DNA of 56,785 nt from LH-M37 sp965602855 (GCA_965602855.1 CBFCZV010000017.1:1-56785), one strand, 5' to 3'; positions 34,785-44,387 are shown, counted from the first letter of the stretch. Numbers and translations are program-made. Notes: a model not told the origin generated them from the letters alone.

Positions 34785-35972
34785 ATGGCTACTGCTGTTT
34801 CAGTTGATGTGCTTATCGTAGGTGGTGGCATTGCCGGCTTGTGGACGCTAGCTCGTTTGAAGCAGTCTGGTTACAAAGCTGTTTTGCTCGAAACAGATGC
34901 TTTAGGTGCAGGCCAAACTCGTTTTGCGCAGGGCATAATTCACGGTGGCACCAAATACGCGTTGACCGGAAAGCTGACCGCCTCATCAGAAGCGGTAGCT
35001 GATATGCCAGCTCTATGGCGTGATTGTCATAATGGAAAAGGGAAGCTCGATTTAACCAGGGCGACATTGCTTTCTGATGCGCATTATTTATGGTCAACCT
35101 CCAGTTTAACTTCTCGCGTCTCCGGCTTTTTCGCTAGCAAGGTGATGCGTGCTCGTACCAATGAGCTTGATAAAAATACCCGGCCAGAATTATTCAGGCA
35201 TGCTGATTTTATAGGCCAGATTTACGCACTGGATGAACCCGTGTTTGATGCTATAAGCGTGGTACATGCGATTGCGGAACCGGTGATGGAATCGATATTG
35301 GCAATTAAAAATAGCAGCATTAAATACGATAATGATATTCTGTCTGTGCAAAGTCAGGATGAACAGTATTATGAATTTAGTTTTCGGAAAATGGTGTTAA
35401 CGGCAGGGCAAGGCAATGAAGCTTTATTGTCTGCCTTGGGCTTGCAACAACCAGAAATGCAATTGCGACCGCTAAAAATGGTTATGTTACGAGGTGGACT
35501 TTCAGACATGGTGTTTGCGCATTGCATGGGCGGAAGTGTCAATCCAAGAATTACAATTACTTCAAGCCGTGACGAGCAGGGTGAAGTAGTCTGGTATTTA
35601 GGTGGTCAGTTAGCGGAGGATGGTGTTGATCGTTCTGATGCAGAACAAATTGAACAGGCGAAAGCTGAACTAGCTGAACTGATACCGTGGTTAGATCAAT
35701 CCAGCATGCAATGGGCGACATTGGATATTGATCGTGCTGAAGTGAAGAAGCCGGGAACAAAGCGACCTGATACCTTTTATGTAGAACAACGTGATAAAGT
35801 GATTACCGCATGGCCGACAAAAATGGCATTGTCGCCACTGATGGCTGAGCGTGTTCTTGAAGTGATTAATGATGAAAATATTTCTTGTGTTGATGATGCT
35901 GAATTACCAGCATGGTTGAAGCCTGATTATGCAAGTTTGCCCTGGAATGAAGAGACAAGGTGGTTAATGTGA
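34785..35972 (+). CDS. FAD-dependent oxidoreductase, DAO family
   Basis: A 395-residue flavoprotein with an N-terminal dinucleotide fold (VDVLIVGGGIAGLWTLARL, 7-25) and a GAGQTRFAQGIIHGG block typical of the DAO superfamily (glycerol-3-phosphate, D-amino-acid or hydroxyglutarate dehydrogenases). No signal peptide or membrane helix is seen. The substrate is not identifiable. It starts 8 bases after hldE, and its stop overlaps the start of the aldo/keto reductase (TGATG). It thus sits inside an LPS heptose operon, an unexpected place. Confidence 0.85.
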   Translation: MATAVSVDVLIVGGGIAGLWTLARLKQSGYKAVLLETDALGAGQTRFAQGIIHGGTKYALTGKLTASSEAVADMPALWRDCHNGKGKLDLTRATLLSDAHYLWSTSSLTSRVSGFFASKVMRARTNELDKNTRPELFRHADFIGQIYALDEPVFDAISVVHAIAEPVMESILAIKNSSIKYDNDILSVQSQDEQYYEFSFRKMVLTAGQGNEALLSALGLQQPEMQLRPLKMVMLRGGLSDMVFAHCMGGSVNPRITITSSRDEQGEVVWYLGGQLAEDGVDRSDAEQIEQAKAELAELIPWLDQSSMQWATLDIDRAEVKKPGTKRPDTFYVEQRDKVITAWPTKMALSPLMAERVLEVINDENISCVDDAELPAWLKPDYASLPWNEETRWLM

Positions 35973-36763
35973 TGGATGTAAGGACTTTAGGCTCAACGGG
36001 AATTGATGTCAGTGTGCTAGGTTTGGGTACGGTCAAGTTTGGCCGTAATGAACAGGTGAAATATCCGCATGACTTCACAATTCCAAACGACAAGGATGTG
36101 ATGCGAGTTTTAGATCTGGCCTGGTCTCTGGGTATTAATTTTGTTGATACTGCGCCAGCTTATGGAACCAGTGAAGAACGCCTTGGCAAGTTGTTGGGGC
36201 GTCGACACGACTGGGTGATTGAGACCAAGGTGGGTGAGATCTTTGAGGATGGAAAATCACGATTTGATTTTTCAGCGGAACATACGCGTGAAAGCGTAGA
36301 AGAAAGCCTGAGAAAATTACGGCGTGACTTTATTGATGTCGTACTAGTACATTCCAGCGGTGATGATATGAATATTATTCAACAGGAAGATGCCTTAGCT
36401 GAACTCGATAAACTAAAGCAAAAAGGTTTGATCAGAGCATTTGGTATGTCGACTAAAACAGTCGAAGGTGGTTTGTGGGTGGTCGAAAATTGTGACGTGG
36501 TAATGGCAACCTGTAATCTTGAGCATAATGAAGAAAAGCCTGTACTAGATAGAGCAAAAGAATTGAACAAAGGAGTGGTTGTAAAAAAAGGCTTGTTGAG
36601 TGGTCATGCCAAAGTTGCGGCAGGTGGATCAGGAATAGAGCGATCATTCGAGCATGTATTAAGTCAGCCCGCTGTGAGTAGTATGATTGTGGGCACCATC
36701 AACACAAACCATCTTCGAAAAAATGTAGAAATGGCTCAGCAATATAGCTCTGTTGCTGATTAA
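35972..36763 (+). CDS. Aldo/keto reductase
   Basis: A 263-residue NADPH-linked reductase of the AKR family with the full catalytic tetrad: D59 and Y64 (FVDTAPAYGTSEERLG), K86 (WVIETKVGE) and H127 (VLVHSSGDD). ATG 35972 is preferred to a GTG at 35960, giving a TGATG overlap with the flavoprotein stop. waaF starts 3 bases after its stop. Translational coupling on both sides suggests the pair is made together with the heptose enzymes. The substrate is unknown. Confidence 0.9.
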   Translation: MDVRTLGSTGIDVSVLGLGTVKFGRNEQVKYPHDFTIPNDKDVMRVLDLAWSLGINFVDTAPAYGTSEERLGKLLGRRHDWVIETKVGEIFEDGKSRFDFSAEHTRESVEESLRKLRRDFIDVVLVHSSGDDMNIIQQEDALAELDKLKQKGLIRAFGMSTKTVEGGLWVVENCDVVMATCNLEHNEEKPVLDRAKELNKGVVVKKGLLSGHAKVAAGGSGIERSFEHVLSQPAVSSMIVGTINTNHLRKNVEMAQQYSSVAD

Positions 36764-36766
36764 ACC

Positions 36767-37780
36767 ATGCCTGAGACGCCAAGACGTTATCTGATTGTTG
36801 GCCCCTCCTGGGTAGGCGATATGGTCATGGCTCAGTCGCTGTTTATCACGCTTAAACAACAATATCCTGATTGCATAATTGACGTTATTGCGCCCGAATG
36901 GTCTTTGCCTATTCTTGAGAGAATGTCTCAGGTTAATCAGGGTATTGCCTTATCTGTAAAACATGGTGAGTTTTCATTATTCAAACGAATAAAAACAGGC
37001 TTGTCTTTACGAAGGCAAGGCTACTCACATTCAATTGTATTGCCGCGTTCGTGGAAGTCAGCATTAGTGCCATTTTTTTCTGGGGCAAAAATACGAACTG
37101 GTTATTGTGGTGAAATGCGTTATGGTTTGTTGAGTGATATTCGTCAGCTTGATAAAAAAATTCTCAGGCAAACAGTTCAGCGTTATGTGGCGCATGCGTA
37201 TGAATGCAGCATAAACCAAGAGCCTGAAATTTCATTTCCAGAACTAGAAGTAGATATAGGTAATCGAGAACGATTAATTAAAAAACTCGGCCTCGATATG
37301 TCGCGCCCAGTTATTGCGATGATGCCGGGCGCTGAATATGGGCCAGCTAAACAATGGCCTGAAAAGTATTATCAAGAACTAGCGGCTCTATTAATAGATA
37401 AAAGTTATCAAATATGGGTAATTGGTTCCGCCAAGGAAAAGGAATTAGGAAAAACTGTTGTTGATGAGTTGGGTGAGTATGCAGTTAATCTTTGTGGAAA
37501 AACAGAGCTTGTTGATGCTGTTGATTTATTATCTTGTGCAGAGCAGGTGATAACAAATGATTCAGGGTTAATGCATGTGGCGGCAGCAGTTGGTGTTAAG
37601 CTTAATGTTATTTATGGTTCATCAACACCGGATTACACTCCTCCTCTGACGGATAGAATGGTAGTTCATTACAGAAACCTGGATTGTAGTCCCTGTTATA
37701 AACGGAGATGCCCGCTTGAGCATCTTGATTGTTTGATTGGTATTGATGCTAATCAAGTATACAAAAAAATGTTCCAATGA
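36767..37780 (+). CDS. waaF: ADP-heptose:LPS heptosyltransferase II (WaaF)
   Basis: Adds the second L,D-heptose of the inner core. The 337-residue GT9 protein has the N-terminal LIVGPSWVGDMVMAQSLF, the WaaF-type KSALVPFFSG...TGYCGEMRYGLLSD block, the GAEYGPAKQWP acceptor-site motif, and the donor-site NDSGLMHVAAAVG. C-terminal cysteines (CSPCYKRRCPLEHLDC) are typical of WaaF. The donor precursor is made by HldE three genes upstream. Confidence 0.94.
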   Translation: MPETPRRYLIVGPSWVGDMVMAQSLFITLKQQYPDCIIDVIAPEWSLPILERMSQVNQGIALSVKHGEFSLFKRIKTGLSLRRQGYSHSIVLPRSWKSALVPFFSGAKIRTGYCGEMRYGLLSDIRQLDKKILRQTVQRYVAHAYECSINQEPEISFPELEVDIGNRERLIKKLGLDMSRPVIAMMPGAEYGPAKQWPEKYYQELAALLIDKSYQIWVIGSAKEKELGKTVVDELGEYAVNLCGKTELVDAVDLLSCAEQVITNDSGLMHVAAAVGVKLNVIYGSSTPDYTPPLTDRMVVHYRNLDCSPCYKRRCPLEHLDCLIGIDANQVYKKMFQ

Positions 37781-37811
37781 GTTTTGGTAAGTATTGAGGG
37801 TGTAACTTATT

Positions 37812-38636
37812 ATGAATAATGAAGTATCAGTTAGCTTGATTATATGTACATATAATCGAGAGGAATTATTGGTTCAGAGTCTTAAGTGTTCGCTGAGTCA
37901 GACGTACGGTAATATGGAGATTCTTGTTATTGATCAAACTGAGAATCATGATGACGAAACCAGGCAATACCTTGATTCGATAAATGGTGAAATAAAATAT
38001 ATCTATCTTTCTACACCCAGCCTTACTAAGGCAAGAAATCTTGGAATCGATAGCTCGTCAGGAGAAATAATCATTTTTATTGATGATGATGTAATACTAG
38101 AAGAAGATTTTATTTTTCAGCATGTGCAAGCACATTCAAAGTATGACGTGGTGCAAGGTAGAGTTATAGAAGGTGATTCGCAACCATCGGATAAGCCACA
38201 TTGGGTTAATAGATGGATAAAGTATAGTGGTTCGAATAACTGCATAAAAGAAGGGAGAACAAATGTTGTAACTGGATGCAATTTTAGTATAAAGAGATCA
38301 GTTGTAGACAAGGTTGGATATTTTGATGAATTTTTTTCAAAATTAGCATTAAGAGAAGATTCAGATTATGGGCTTCGGTGTTATAAAAAAGGAATGGCGA
38401 TGGGGTTTAGTCCAGAAGCAAAGCTTATTCATTTGAGTAGCCCATCGGGAGGTTGTGATACAGGTATAAGGAATATGTTTTTTGCAGATACTTATTATAG
38501 GAACGACATGTACTTTGCAAGAAAACATTTTTCAGTATTAGCTTGCTTTATTTATAAGTACCGATTGTATAGGCGTGGCTGTAAGGAAATTCGAAAATTA
38601 ATTGATGTTTCCATAAATGATCTTGAAAAAAATTAA
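37812..38636 (+). CDS. Family 2 glycosyltransferase
   Basis: A 274-residue GT-A-fold enzyme: VSLIICTYNREELL at the N-terminus, the metal-binding DDD (91-93) in IFIDDDV, and a later REDSDYGLR block as likely catalytic-base region. Donor and acceptor are unknown. It follows waaF by 31 bases and is the last plus-strand gene before the convergent glycan operon. It is visibly AT-rich with long A/T codon runs, unlike glnE or hldE, which suggests a variable outer-core gene. Confidence 0.88.
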   Translation: MNNEVSVSLIICTYNREELLVQSLKCSLSQTYGNMEILVIDQTENHDDETRQYLDSINGEIKYIYLSTPSLTKARNLGIDSSSGEIIIFIDDDVILEEDFIFQHVQAHSKYDVVQGRVIEGDSQPSDKPHWVNRWIKYSGSNNCIKEGRTNVVTGCNFSIKRSVVDKVGYFDEFFSKLALREDSDYGLRCYKKGMAMGFSPEAKLIHLSSPSGGCDTGIRNMFFADTYYRNDMYFARKHFSVLACFIYKYRLYRRGCKEIRKLIDVSINDLEKN

Positions 38637-38685
38637 TATTTGTATGTTATCACTAAAAGTAGGACTAGCTGATTGGCTGTGTAGA

Positions 38686-39471
38686 TTAATAAAGAAATCT
38701 GGATTTTAATTTTTCAAATAACGAGTCTTTTGGGAAGGCGGCTTCCCTATCAAAGCTGGCATCTTTCCTTATCATTTCATTCCACATGTGAATTGCATAC
38801 GTGTTGTGGAATAGGTTTTCGTCGTTTTTGAATGTTTCGTCAAAAATATATTGCCAATGAGAAGCGTGAACAGGATAAAAATGGGTATAAGGCTTGCCTA
38901 ATTCCCACAGGCCGAATTTTAGTAATGCCTGCTTGAACCCCCATGGTCCGCCTGCCTCACCCCATTTTGTATTAGATATTTTATTGCCCATGAGCAATTT
39001 TCTTTTATATTTCCTGGTTTTTATTTTTAGAGAGTCAGCTGGCTCAATTAAATTTGGGTTTTCACACCTGTTTACCATATATTTTGTTAGTTCATGATCT
39101 CTCGGAAAACGCAAGACACTAATGTTTGCGGAATCATACTGCTCCTTCCCAAATACAATGTCGTCTTCAAAGTCGAAGTGTTTAAGGCAGATTATGTCCA
39201 TATCTGCCCAGTACCCACCAATCATATTGAGCATTTTCCAGCGAAACCAGTCGGCAAAATGGGCATAACTATTGTGGCTGAGAAAGATCTTGTCCTCACT
39301 AATTATTTCGTTGGCATCCTTGAGTATTACACCATCTGGGATATTTTCGACATCAGTATATACATACAGGTGAAAATCATGACCGGATTTAATAAAGGAA
39401 CACATTGCGAGCCTCTCAATGATTGAGCAGCTCTTGCCTATCCATAGAGATTGTATTGGTGGTGATGTCAT
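38686..39471 (-). CDS. DXD-motif glycosyltransferase (GT32-like sugar transferase)
   Basis: A 261-residue protein with IQSLWIGKSCS at the N-terminus and the DXD motif D90-M91-D92 in GGYWADMDIICLK, the hallmark of the Gly_transf_sug/GT32 group. Late features GEAGGPWGF and FHNTYAIHMWN also fit that group. Specificity is unknown. It is the last gene of the minus-strand glycan operon. Its start overlaps the FkbM stop by four bases (ATGA). Confidence 0.82.
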   Translation of the reverse strand: MTSPPIQSLWIGKSCSIIERLAMCSFIKSGHDFHLYVYTDVENIPDGVILKDANEIISEDKIFLSHNSYAHFADWFRWKMLNMIGGYWADMDIICLKHFDFEDDIVFGKEQYDSANISVLRFPRDHELTKYMVNRCENPNLIEPADSLKIKTRKYKRKLLMGNKISNTKWGEAGGPWGFKQALLKFGLWELGKPYTHFYPVHASHWQYIFDETFKNDENLFHNTYAIHMWNEMIRKDASFDREAAFPKDSLFEKLKSRFLY

Positions 39472-40202
39472 GGCTTAATTTTTTTTATAAAAGTCTTTCT
39501 TCGAGTAGTAATGAATCTGCCTGACAATACAGCGATAGTGTCGTTACCTTCATTGATAATTTTGTAACCATTTTTAGTGAGTAGTTGATGTATATGGTCA
39601 TTATCGGCTGTAGTGGAGCTATGTTCATATTTTATTATAATAGGCTTAATGGTATCAAAGTTGATCATTTTAATAACCTCTGCATCATAACCTTCGACAT
39701 CAATTTGTAATAAGTTTATTTTTTCAATGTTCTGCTGTTTAAAAAGATCCATTAAGGGTATGCAGTTTACGGGTTCTTCCACTATGTACTCTGTCGGTAT
39801 TCCCAAATTTAAGTGGTGATCCTTGTTGAAAGAAGCGATTCCTTGTGCCCAATCCGGGACTTTAGAGAGGAACTTGTCACTAACTTTATAAATTATTGCC
39901 TGATCCAGGTCTTTATGAATGGCGACTCTAATAGGTGTTACATCGGGGTAATTAATGTAGTTGCTATTAAGTTGGTCAAAATAACTCTGTATTGGCTCAA
40001 CTACAATACCGGTACATGTATTGTTTGTCACAAAGTTAAATAAATTGTCAAATTTTATACCGTCGTTTGCACCAATCTGAACAAATGAGAAATCATGATC
40101 GCGTGAATATTCTGCATTGAGTATCTGTTCAAATCTTGATTGTTTCTCTAAAACAAAACCAAGTGGTTTGATTATTTTGTTGATGAAGTTACGTAATAAC
40201 AT
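39468..40202 (-). CDS. FkbM-family methyltransferase
   Basis: A 244-residue SAM methyltransferase with FVQIGANDG (SAM motif I), GIVVEPIQSYFDQL and the FkbM core LLQIDVEGYDAEVIKMI. Such enzymes often O-methylate sugars in surface glycans, so one in a glycosyltransferase cluster fits capping or decorating the chain (inference). ATG 40202 is preferred; a longer frame begins with TTG 40268 without a ribosome site. It is coupled to the downstream glycosyltransferase by an ATGA overlap and is very AT-rich. Confidence 0.87.
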   Translation of the reverse strand: MLLRNFINKIIKPLGFVLEKQSRFEQILNAEYSRDHDFSFVQIGANDGIKFDNLFNFVTNNTCTGIVVEPIQSYFDQLNSNYINYPDVTPIRVAIHKDLDQAIIYKVSDKFLSKVPDWAQGIASFNKDHHLNLGIPTEYIVEEPVNCIPLMDLFKQQNIEKINLLQIDVEGYDAEVIKMINFDTIKPIIIKYEHSSTTADNDHIHQLLTKNGYKIINEGNDTIAVLSGRFITTRRKTFIKKIKP

Positions 40203-40301
40203 GCTTATTTGTCTTTTTATTAAGTTGTTGAGTTTAAAGTAAAAATTGATCTGTCTTTTAATTGCCAAGCAATTAATAGTATTTAGATGACCTAAATACT
40301 A

Positions 40302-41150
40302 TTAATTTTTATTTAATGCCCTATTTAATTCCATTTCAGCATCTATTATTCCATGTGAAGTTACAATATTTCGATTTTTATCTTCTGTGTTTTTGTTACT
40401 GTCATCGTCAATTATACCTCGATACTCATGATAAAGATGAAACTGTATTGCACGATTAACTAATGGTTGTATGTGTATACCATTTCCCTTTAATCTCCAT
40501 TCTAAATCGGTTTCTTCGCCGCCATACCTAACCATGGTGTTATCAAATCCATTTATATCTATTAGGTCGCTTCTCCATGCGGCCATGTTGCTGCCGAGTA
40601 GTCCTCGTTTTTTTTTATTTAGCATATTTGAAAGGAAAATGGGCAGGCGAGCACCTCTGCCCCCATCTCTAACTTTTCCCTGAGCTACTAATCGTATAAG
40701 AGAAAATATGTTTTCTAGTGATTTTACGTGAGAAATATCATTTATGAGTAAGTTAGATATATCAGCTCCCAGATTCACACGACGGCCTGTTACAGATTGC
40801 TTAGGTCTAGCTTGTAATATATGGTCTTGAATGAAATGCTTATGAGGAATGCAGTCATTATCTACGAAAATGATATAGTCAGCTGTTGACGATGCGATTG
40901 CTTTGTTGAGTATTAGTGCTCGCCTATAGCCTTTGTCCTCATGCCATACATGCCGTATGTTTAACTTACCCTTGTATTCCTTGATAAGTGACCGAATGTG
41001 TTCATCAGAACCGTCATCAGCTATTGCAATGCGGAAGTCTTTGGTTGATTGTCTGGTGTAACCATCTAATGTTGTACGTGTGAAGTCAGCATTGTTATAT
41101 GTTGCCATGATTACTTCTGCTGTAAAAGATGGGTATATGTGGTTATTCAT
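40302..41150 (-). CDS. Family 2 glycosyltransferase with C-terminal galactosyltransferase-type motif
   Basis: A 282-residue GT-A enzyme: AEVIMATYNNADF, IADDGSDE, the metal-binding DND (97-99) and a late YGGEETDLEWRL motif as in the Glyco_transf_7C domain of polysaccharide polymerases and galactosyltransferases. Acceptor and donor are unknown. It is separated by 39 bases from the GT9 gene upstream and by 99 bases (40203-40301) from the FkbM gene downstream. AT-rich. Confidence 0.88.
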   Translation of the reverse strand: MNNHIYPSFTAEVIMATYNNADFTRTTLDGYTRQSTKDFRIAIADDGSDEHIRSLIKEYKGKLNIRHVWHEDKGYRRALILNKAIASSTADYIIFVDNDCIPHKHFIQDHILQARPKQSVTGRRVNLGADISNLLINDISHVKSLENIFSLIRLVAQGKVRDGGRGARLPIFLSNMLNKKKRGLLGSNMAAWRSDLIDINGFDNTMVRYGGEETDLEWRLKGNGIHIQPLVNRAIQFHLYHEYRGIIDDDSNKNTEDKNRNIVTSHGIIDAEMELNRALNKN

Positions 41151-41189
41151 GAAAATGTATTTTGGCTGAGATATTTGATGTTTGATGGT

Positions 41190-42227
41190 CTAGTGTTTTA
41201 TAGAGAAATAATTTTCTATGATCTCTTGACTAACTTGTTTTATGTTGATTTCTGAATTGCCAGATTCTTTCATATCGTCAAGTGTGAATACAAGCTGCTT
41301 AGTTTCAGTATTTATTGTTTTCCATCTTAGAGATGTCGCTGATTTTTTTAAAGGATAAAAGGCAGTGGTCGGTATGTCCATCGATCCTGCAAGATGTAGC
41401 GTTCCAGTTGATCCGCTGATAAAGATATTAGCAATTGATAGTAATTTTGAAAATTCAATTAATCCTTTATCAGATTGGTAGATAATATGCGGACAATTTT
41501 TTATTTTTCTGGATAGCTCTTTAACAATAGCCTCTTCCCCTGGTCCTGCAGTTAGGACGAAAAATAAGGAGATGTTGTTAGATAGTAGCTTGATGAGTTC
41601 AGCATATTGATCAATGGATAAATTACTTGCTGATCCGCCGCTGCCAGCATGGATAAATACAAGACTTTTATTTTTGTCTATGCTGTTTTCAGTATAAAAC
41701 CAGTTCTTAATATTTCTGGTTTCTACTTCTGAAAATGACAGGAGTGGAGGGTTCAGAGTGTATGTGCTATTTATGCCATAGTGCTGCCCCATAAATAAGA
41801 CAAGATCGGTATTGTATTCATACTCGGGTTTCTCTGAACGTGAACGTCTCTGTGTCAGGGTATGATTGTATAGGAACTGATCTATTCTTGATGCTGGTGC
41901 AAACCTGTGAGGAACTCCAGCTAGAAATAAGGCTACGGCTATGCGGGGTGTGGAGTGCAGGCATAGTGCCGCATCTATGTTCAGTTTTTTTATTTTGGCA
42001 GTCGTGTTTGTGATTCCTGAAATTCCGTCGCGGTTATCATCTAAAACTATTTCATCGATCCATGGGCATAGTTCTGCCATTGGGCAGGTGTATTTTGGGA
42101 CTAGTGCATAGGTAATTGAGTTTGGAAATAATTGCTTAACAAACTGAAAACTCGGCCAGGCCAGCATAAAGTCGCCAAGCTTATCGTTACGAATGACAAG
42201 AATATTTTGTGGGCTTTGCATTGTCAT
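41190..42227 (-). CDS. Family 9 glycosyltransferase (heptosyltransferase-like)
   Basis: A 345-residue GT9 protein: ILVIRNDKLGDFMLAWPSF at the N-terminus, VFIHAGSGGSASNLS in the middle, and the donor-site FISGSTGTLHLAGSM. In true heptosyltransferases the donor loop reads xDTGxxH; here it is GSTGTLH, so donor specificity may differ from ADP-heptose. The start overlaps the stop of the GT4 gene by four bases (ATGA). Confidence 0.88.
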   Translation of the reverse strand: MTMQSPQNILVIRNDKLGDFMLAWPSFQFVKQLFPNSITYALVPKYTCPMAELCPWIDEIVLDDNRDGISGITNTTAKIKKLNIDAALCLHSTPRIAVALFLAGVPHRFAPASRIDQFLYNHTLTQRRSRSEKPEYEYNTDLVLFMGQHYGINSTYTLNPPLLSFSEVETRNIKNWFYTENSIDKNKSLVFIHAGSGGSASNLSIDQYAELIKLLSNNISLFFVLTAGPGEEAIVKELSRKIKNCPHIIYQSDKGLIEFSKLLSIANIFISGSTGTLHLAGSMDIPTTAFYPLKKSATSLRWKTINTETKQLVFTLDDMKESGNSEINIKQVSQEIIENYFSIKH

Positions 42228-43348
42228 TTGTGACCTTGGCTTCCAATTTGTAGCTGGAATATTTCTCTAAGACGATTAAAGTGTAGTTCGTTATTAAATA
42301 CTTTATCAGCCTTTTCTTTGCCTGATTGGGCAAGCTGCTGGCGCTTGTCTTTGTCGTTATGCAGAAGAATTAATTGTGCTTCAAGGTCGTCAGCATTTTT
42401 GGATTCAAATAGCAGGCCAGTTTTTCCATGATCAATGATTTCGGGTACGCCGCCCGCATTGCTGCCGACTACAGCGATGCCACACCGCATGGCTTCGGGT
42501 AGAACCAGTCCGAAGGTTTCCATGTAAGTGGCAAGTACTATGCAATCACATATTTGCATTATTTCCTGTGGTTTATCGACAAAGCCCATAAACTGGATGT
42601 TGGTGGAAACACCAAGATCACTGGCAAGCTGTTTTAATTCGTCTCTGTAGCCTTCGTCCATTTCATGGCCGACAACGATGGCCTTGAGGGTGATATTTTC
42701 TGATGCGGCTTTAGCGATTGCCTTGATGAGCAAGTGTTGTCCCTTGCCATCTTCCAGGCGGCCTATGAGTCCAATAACAAAATCCTTGATATCAAGGTTC
42801 AAGTCTAGCCTTTTCTCATTAACGACTTGTGGTGAAAGACTGCTCCCGGGTTCTGGTACGCCGTAATAGAGTGTTTCTACACGCTTGCCGATATTGTCGC
42901 CGAGCATGCGTGAGCAACGCTCTTTTAGTTGATTGGTAATAGCTAGCATAAGGCTCATTTCTTTATACAAGAACTGATGATAGAAATCGGTTTTCATACG
43001 CGTGATCTGCATTTGTCGTGTATAGATCAGAGCTGGCTTGCTTTTAGAAAATTTTATCGCCAGTGAGGCTAGAGCCAAATCCTTGCCCCAGTGCATGTGT
43101 AGGATTTCGGCATTAAATTTATCAATAATTTTGGCGAGTTTAATCGCACTGATTAAAGGTATGTACCCAAAGCTTGAGCTTAAAGTTTTGGTGCTAATGT
43201 TTTCGTTATGAAGCTTTTCTTCCAGCAGTGATGAGGGAGAGGTAATAAACACGACTTCTTCAGTTTTGGCGAGCTGGCTTGCACTACGTAATGCGTAGAG
43301 CTCAAGTCCACCCAGACCCTTTGAAAGACATAAGCTTATAATTTGCAT
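42224..43348 (-). CDS. Family 4 (GT-B) glycosyltransferase
   Basis: A 374-residue retaining GT-B enzyme with N-terminal SLCLSKGLGGLELYALR, an IGLIGRLEDGKGQHLLI segment and the EX7E-type ETFGLVLPEAMRCG with the following GGVPEIIDHGKTGLLF loop. These place it with the Glycos_transf_1/Glyco_transf_4 proteins of LPS core and O-chain synthesis. The exact sugar is unknown. It lies between two GT9 genes and is coupled to the downstream one. Confidence 0.9.
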   Translation of the reverse strand: MQIISLCLSKGLGGLELYALRSASQLAKTEEVVFITSPSSLLEEKLHNENISTKTLSSSFGYIPLISAIKLAKIIDKFNAEILHMHWGKDLALASLAIKFSKSKPALIYTRQMQITRMKTDFYHQFLYKEMSLMLAITNQLKERCSRMLGDNIGKRVETLYYGVPEPGSSLSPQVVNEKRLDLNLDIKDFVIGLIGRLEDGKGQHLLIKAIAKAASENITLKAIVVGHEMDEGYRDELKQLASDLGVSTNIQFMGFVDKPQEIMQICDCIVLATYMETFGLVLPEAMRCGIAVVGSNAGGVPEIIDHGKTGLLFESKNADDLEAQLILLHNDKDKRQQLAQSGKEKADKVFNNELHFNRLREIFQLQIGSQGHK

Positions 43349-43358
43349 TAGAGTATGG

Positions 43359-44387
43359 TCACGTGTGTTTATTGCTGGCGAAATGTTTTTCTAGTTGCTC
43401 ACTGCATGCTGTCATCATCGCCTCGACAGTAATGGCGGCAATACCTCTTTCAGGATGATCGGTTAGTTCAGATCGTAAAATATTGAATCGCCCTGGTTCC
43501 ATGTAGGGGCCGCAATCAGCAGGATCCTTGTTAGAGTACATGGCAACCGTGCGCGTATTAACGGCAGCAGCAATGTGCATAGGGCCGGTATCTGGCGAAA
43601 CAAATAAATTAGCGCGGTGAATTAAAGCTTTGTATCTATCGAAGCTGGGTACCGATTCTATTAATTGGACGTTACCTTTGCTGAGCTTTACAATCTTTCG
43701 GCCTAATGATTGTTCTGCTGGTAACAGTGCCATAATTATTTTGATTGGATGTATTTTGGCAAAATGGGAATTTAATAATTGCTGACTTAGCTCCGCATAG
43801 TTCTCAGCTGGCCAGAGTTTTCTTTTTCTGGCTTTTCGTTTACGTAGGCCTAGTCTGGAATAACCACTGAATGTTGGGTGCATCATAATGATGGTGTCAT
43901 CAGATTTAATGCAAATTTTATCCAGTTCAGCTGATAGTTGTGAACTAGCTTCTTCTGATACGGGTAGATTGACTGGAATATCATCAATTTTTTTACCAGA
44001 AGCTTTCTCGATTAGATTGAGGTAGTGTCGTGCACAATGAGTAGGTGCGCCCAAAACCTTTTGGAAATATTTCTCTGCATTACTGGTTTCAATAATACTG
44101 GCAATGCTCGGGTTGGTGTCAAAACAGAAGGCCTTGTCAAAATTAGCCTGTTCAATTTTTTCTATTATTTTTTTCTTGTCACGGCGGGATTGAATGCCCA
44201 GGCCGTAGCGACTCCACACCCATATAGCCTCGACTCTTTCATCAAAGTCCTTGAGTAGGCGAGCGCCCTCAGGGCTGGCAATAATGGTCAGTTTGGCTTC
44301 AGGGTAGATTTGTAACAAAGCAGTAAAGGCAGATGTTGCCATGACGGTATCGCCTACACGACCGTTTCGGATGACCAGAATTTTCAT
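43359..44387 (-). CDS. Family 9 glycosyltransferase (heptosyltransferase-like)
   Basis: A 342-residue GT9 protein: MKILVIRNGRVGDTVMATSAF, a central MMHPTFSGYSR region, and donor-site FVSPDTGPMHIAAAV, which keeps the canonical DTGxxH. A basic stretch (LRKRKARKRK) near residue 180 may contact the phosphorylated core. It could be a third heptosyltransferase (WaaQ-like), but assignment by sight is not safe. The start overlaps the stop of the GT2 gene (ATGA). Confidence 0.88.
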   Translation of the reverse strand: MKILVIRNGRVGDTVMATSAFTALLQIYPEAKLTIIASPEGARLLKDFDERVEAIWVWSRYGLGIQSRRDKKKIIEKIEQANFDKAFCFDTNPSIASIIETSNAEKYFQKVLGAPTHCARHYLNLIEKASGKKIDDIPVNLPVSEEASSQLSAELDKICIKSDDTIIMMHPTFSGYSRLGLRKRKARKRKLWPAENYAELSQQLLNSHFAKIHPIKIIMALLPAEQSLGRKIVKLSKGNVQLIESVPSFDRYKALIHRANLFVSPDTGPMHIAAAVNTRTVAMYSNKDPADCGPYMEPGRFNILRSELTDHPERGIAAITVEAMMTACSEQLEKHFASNKHT

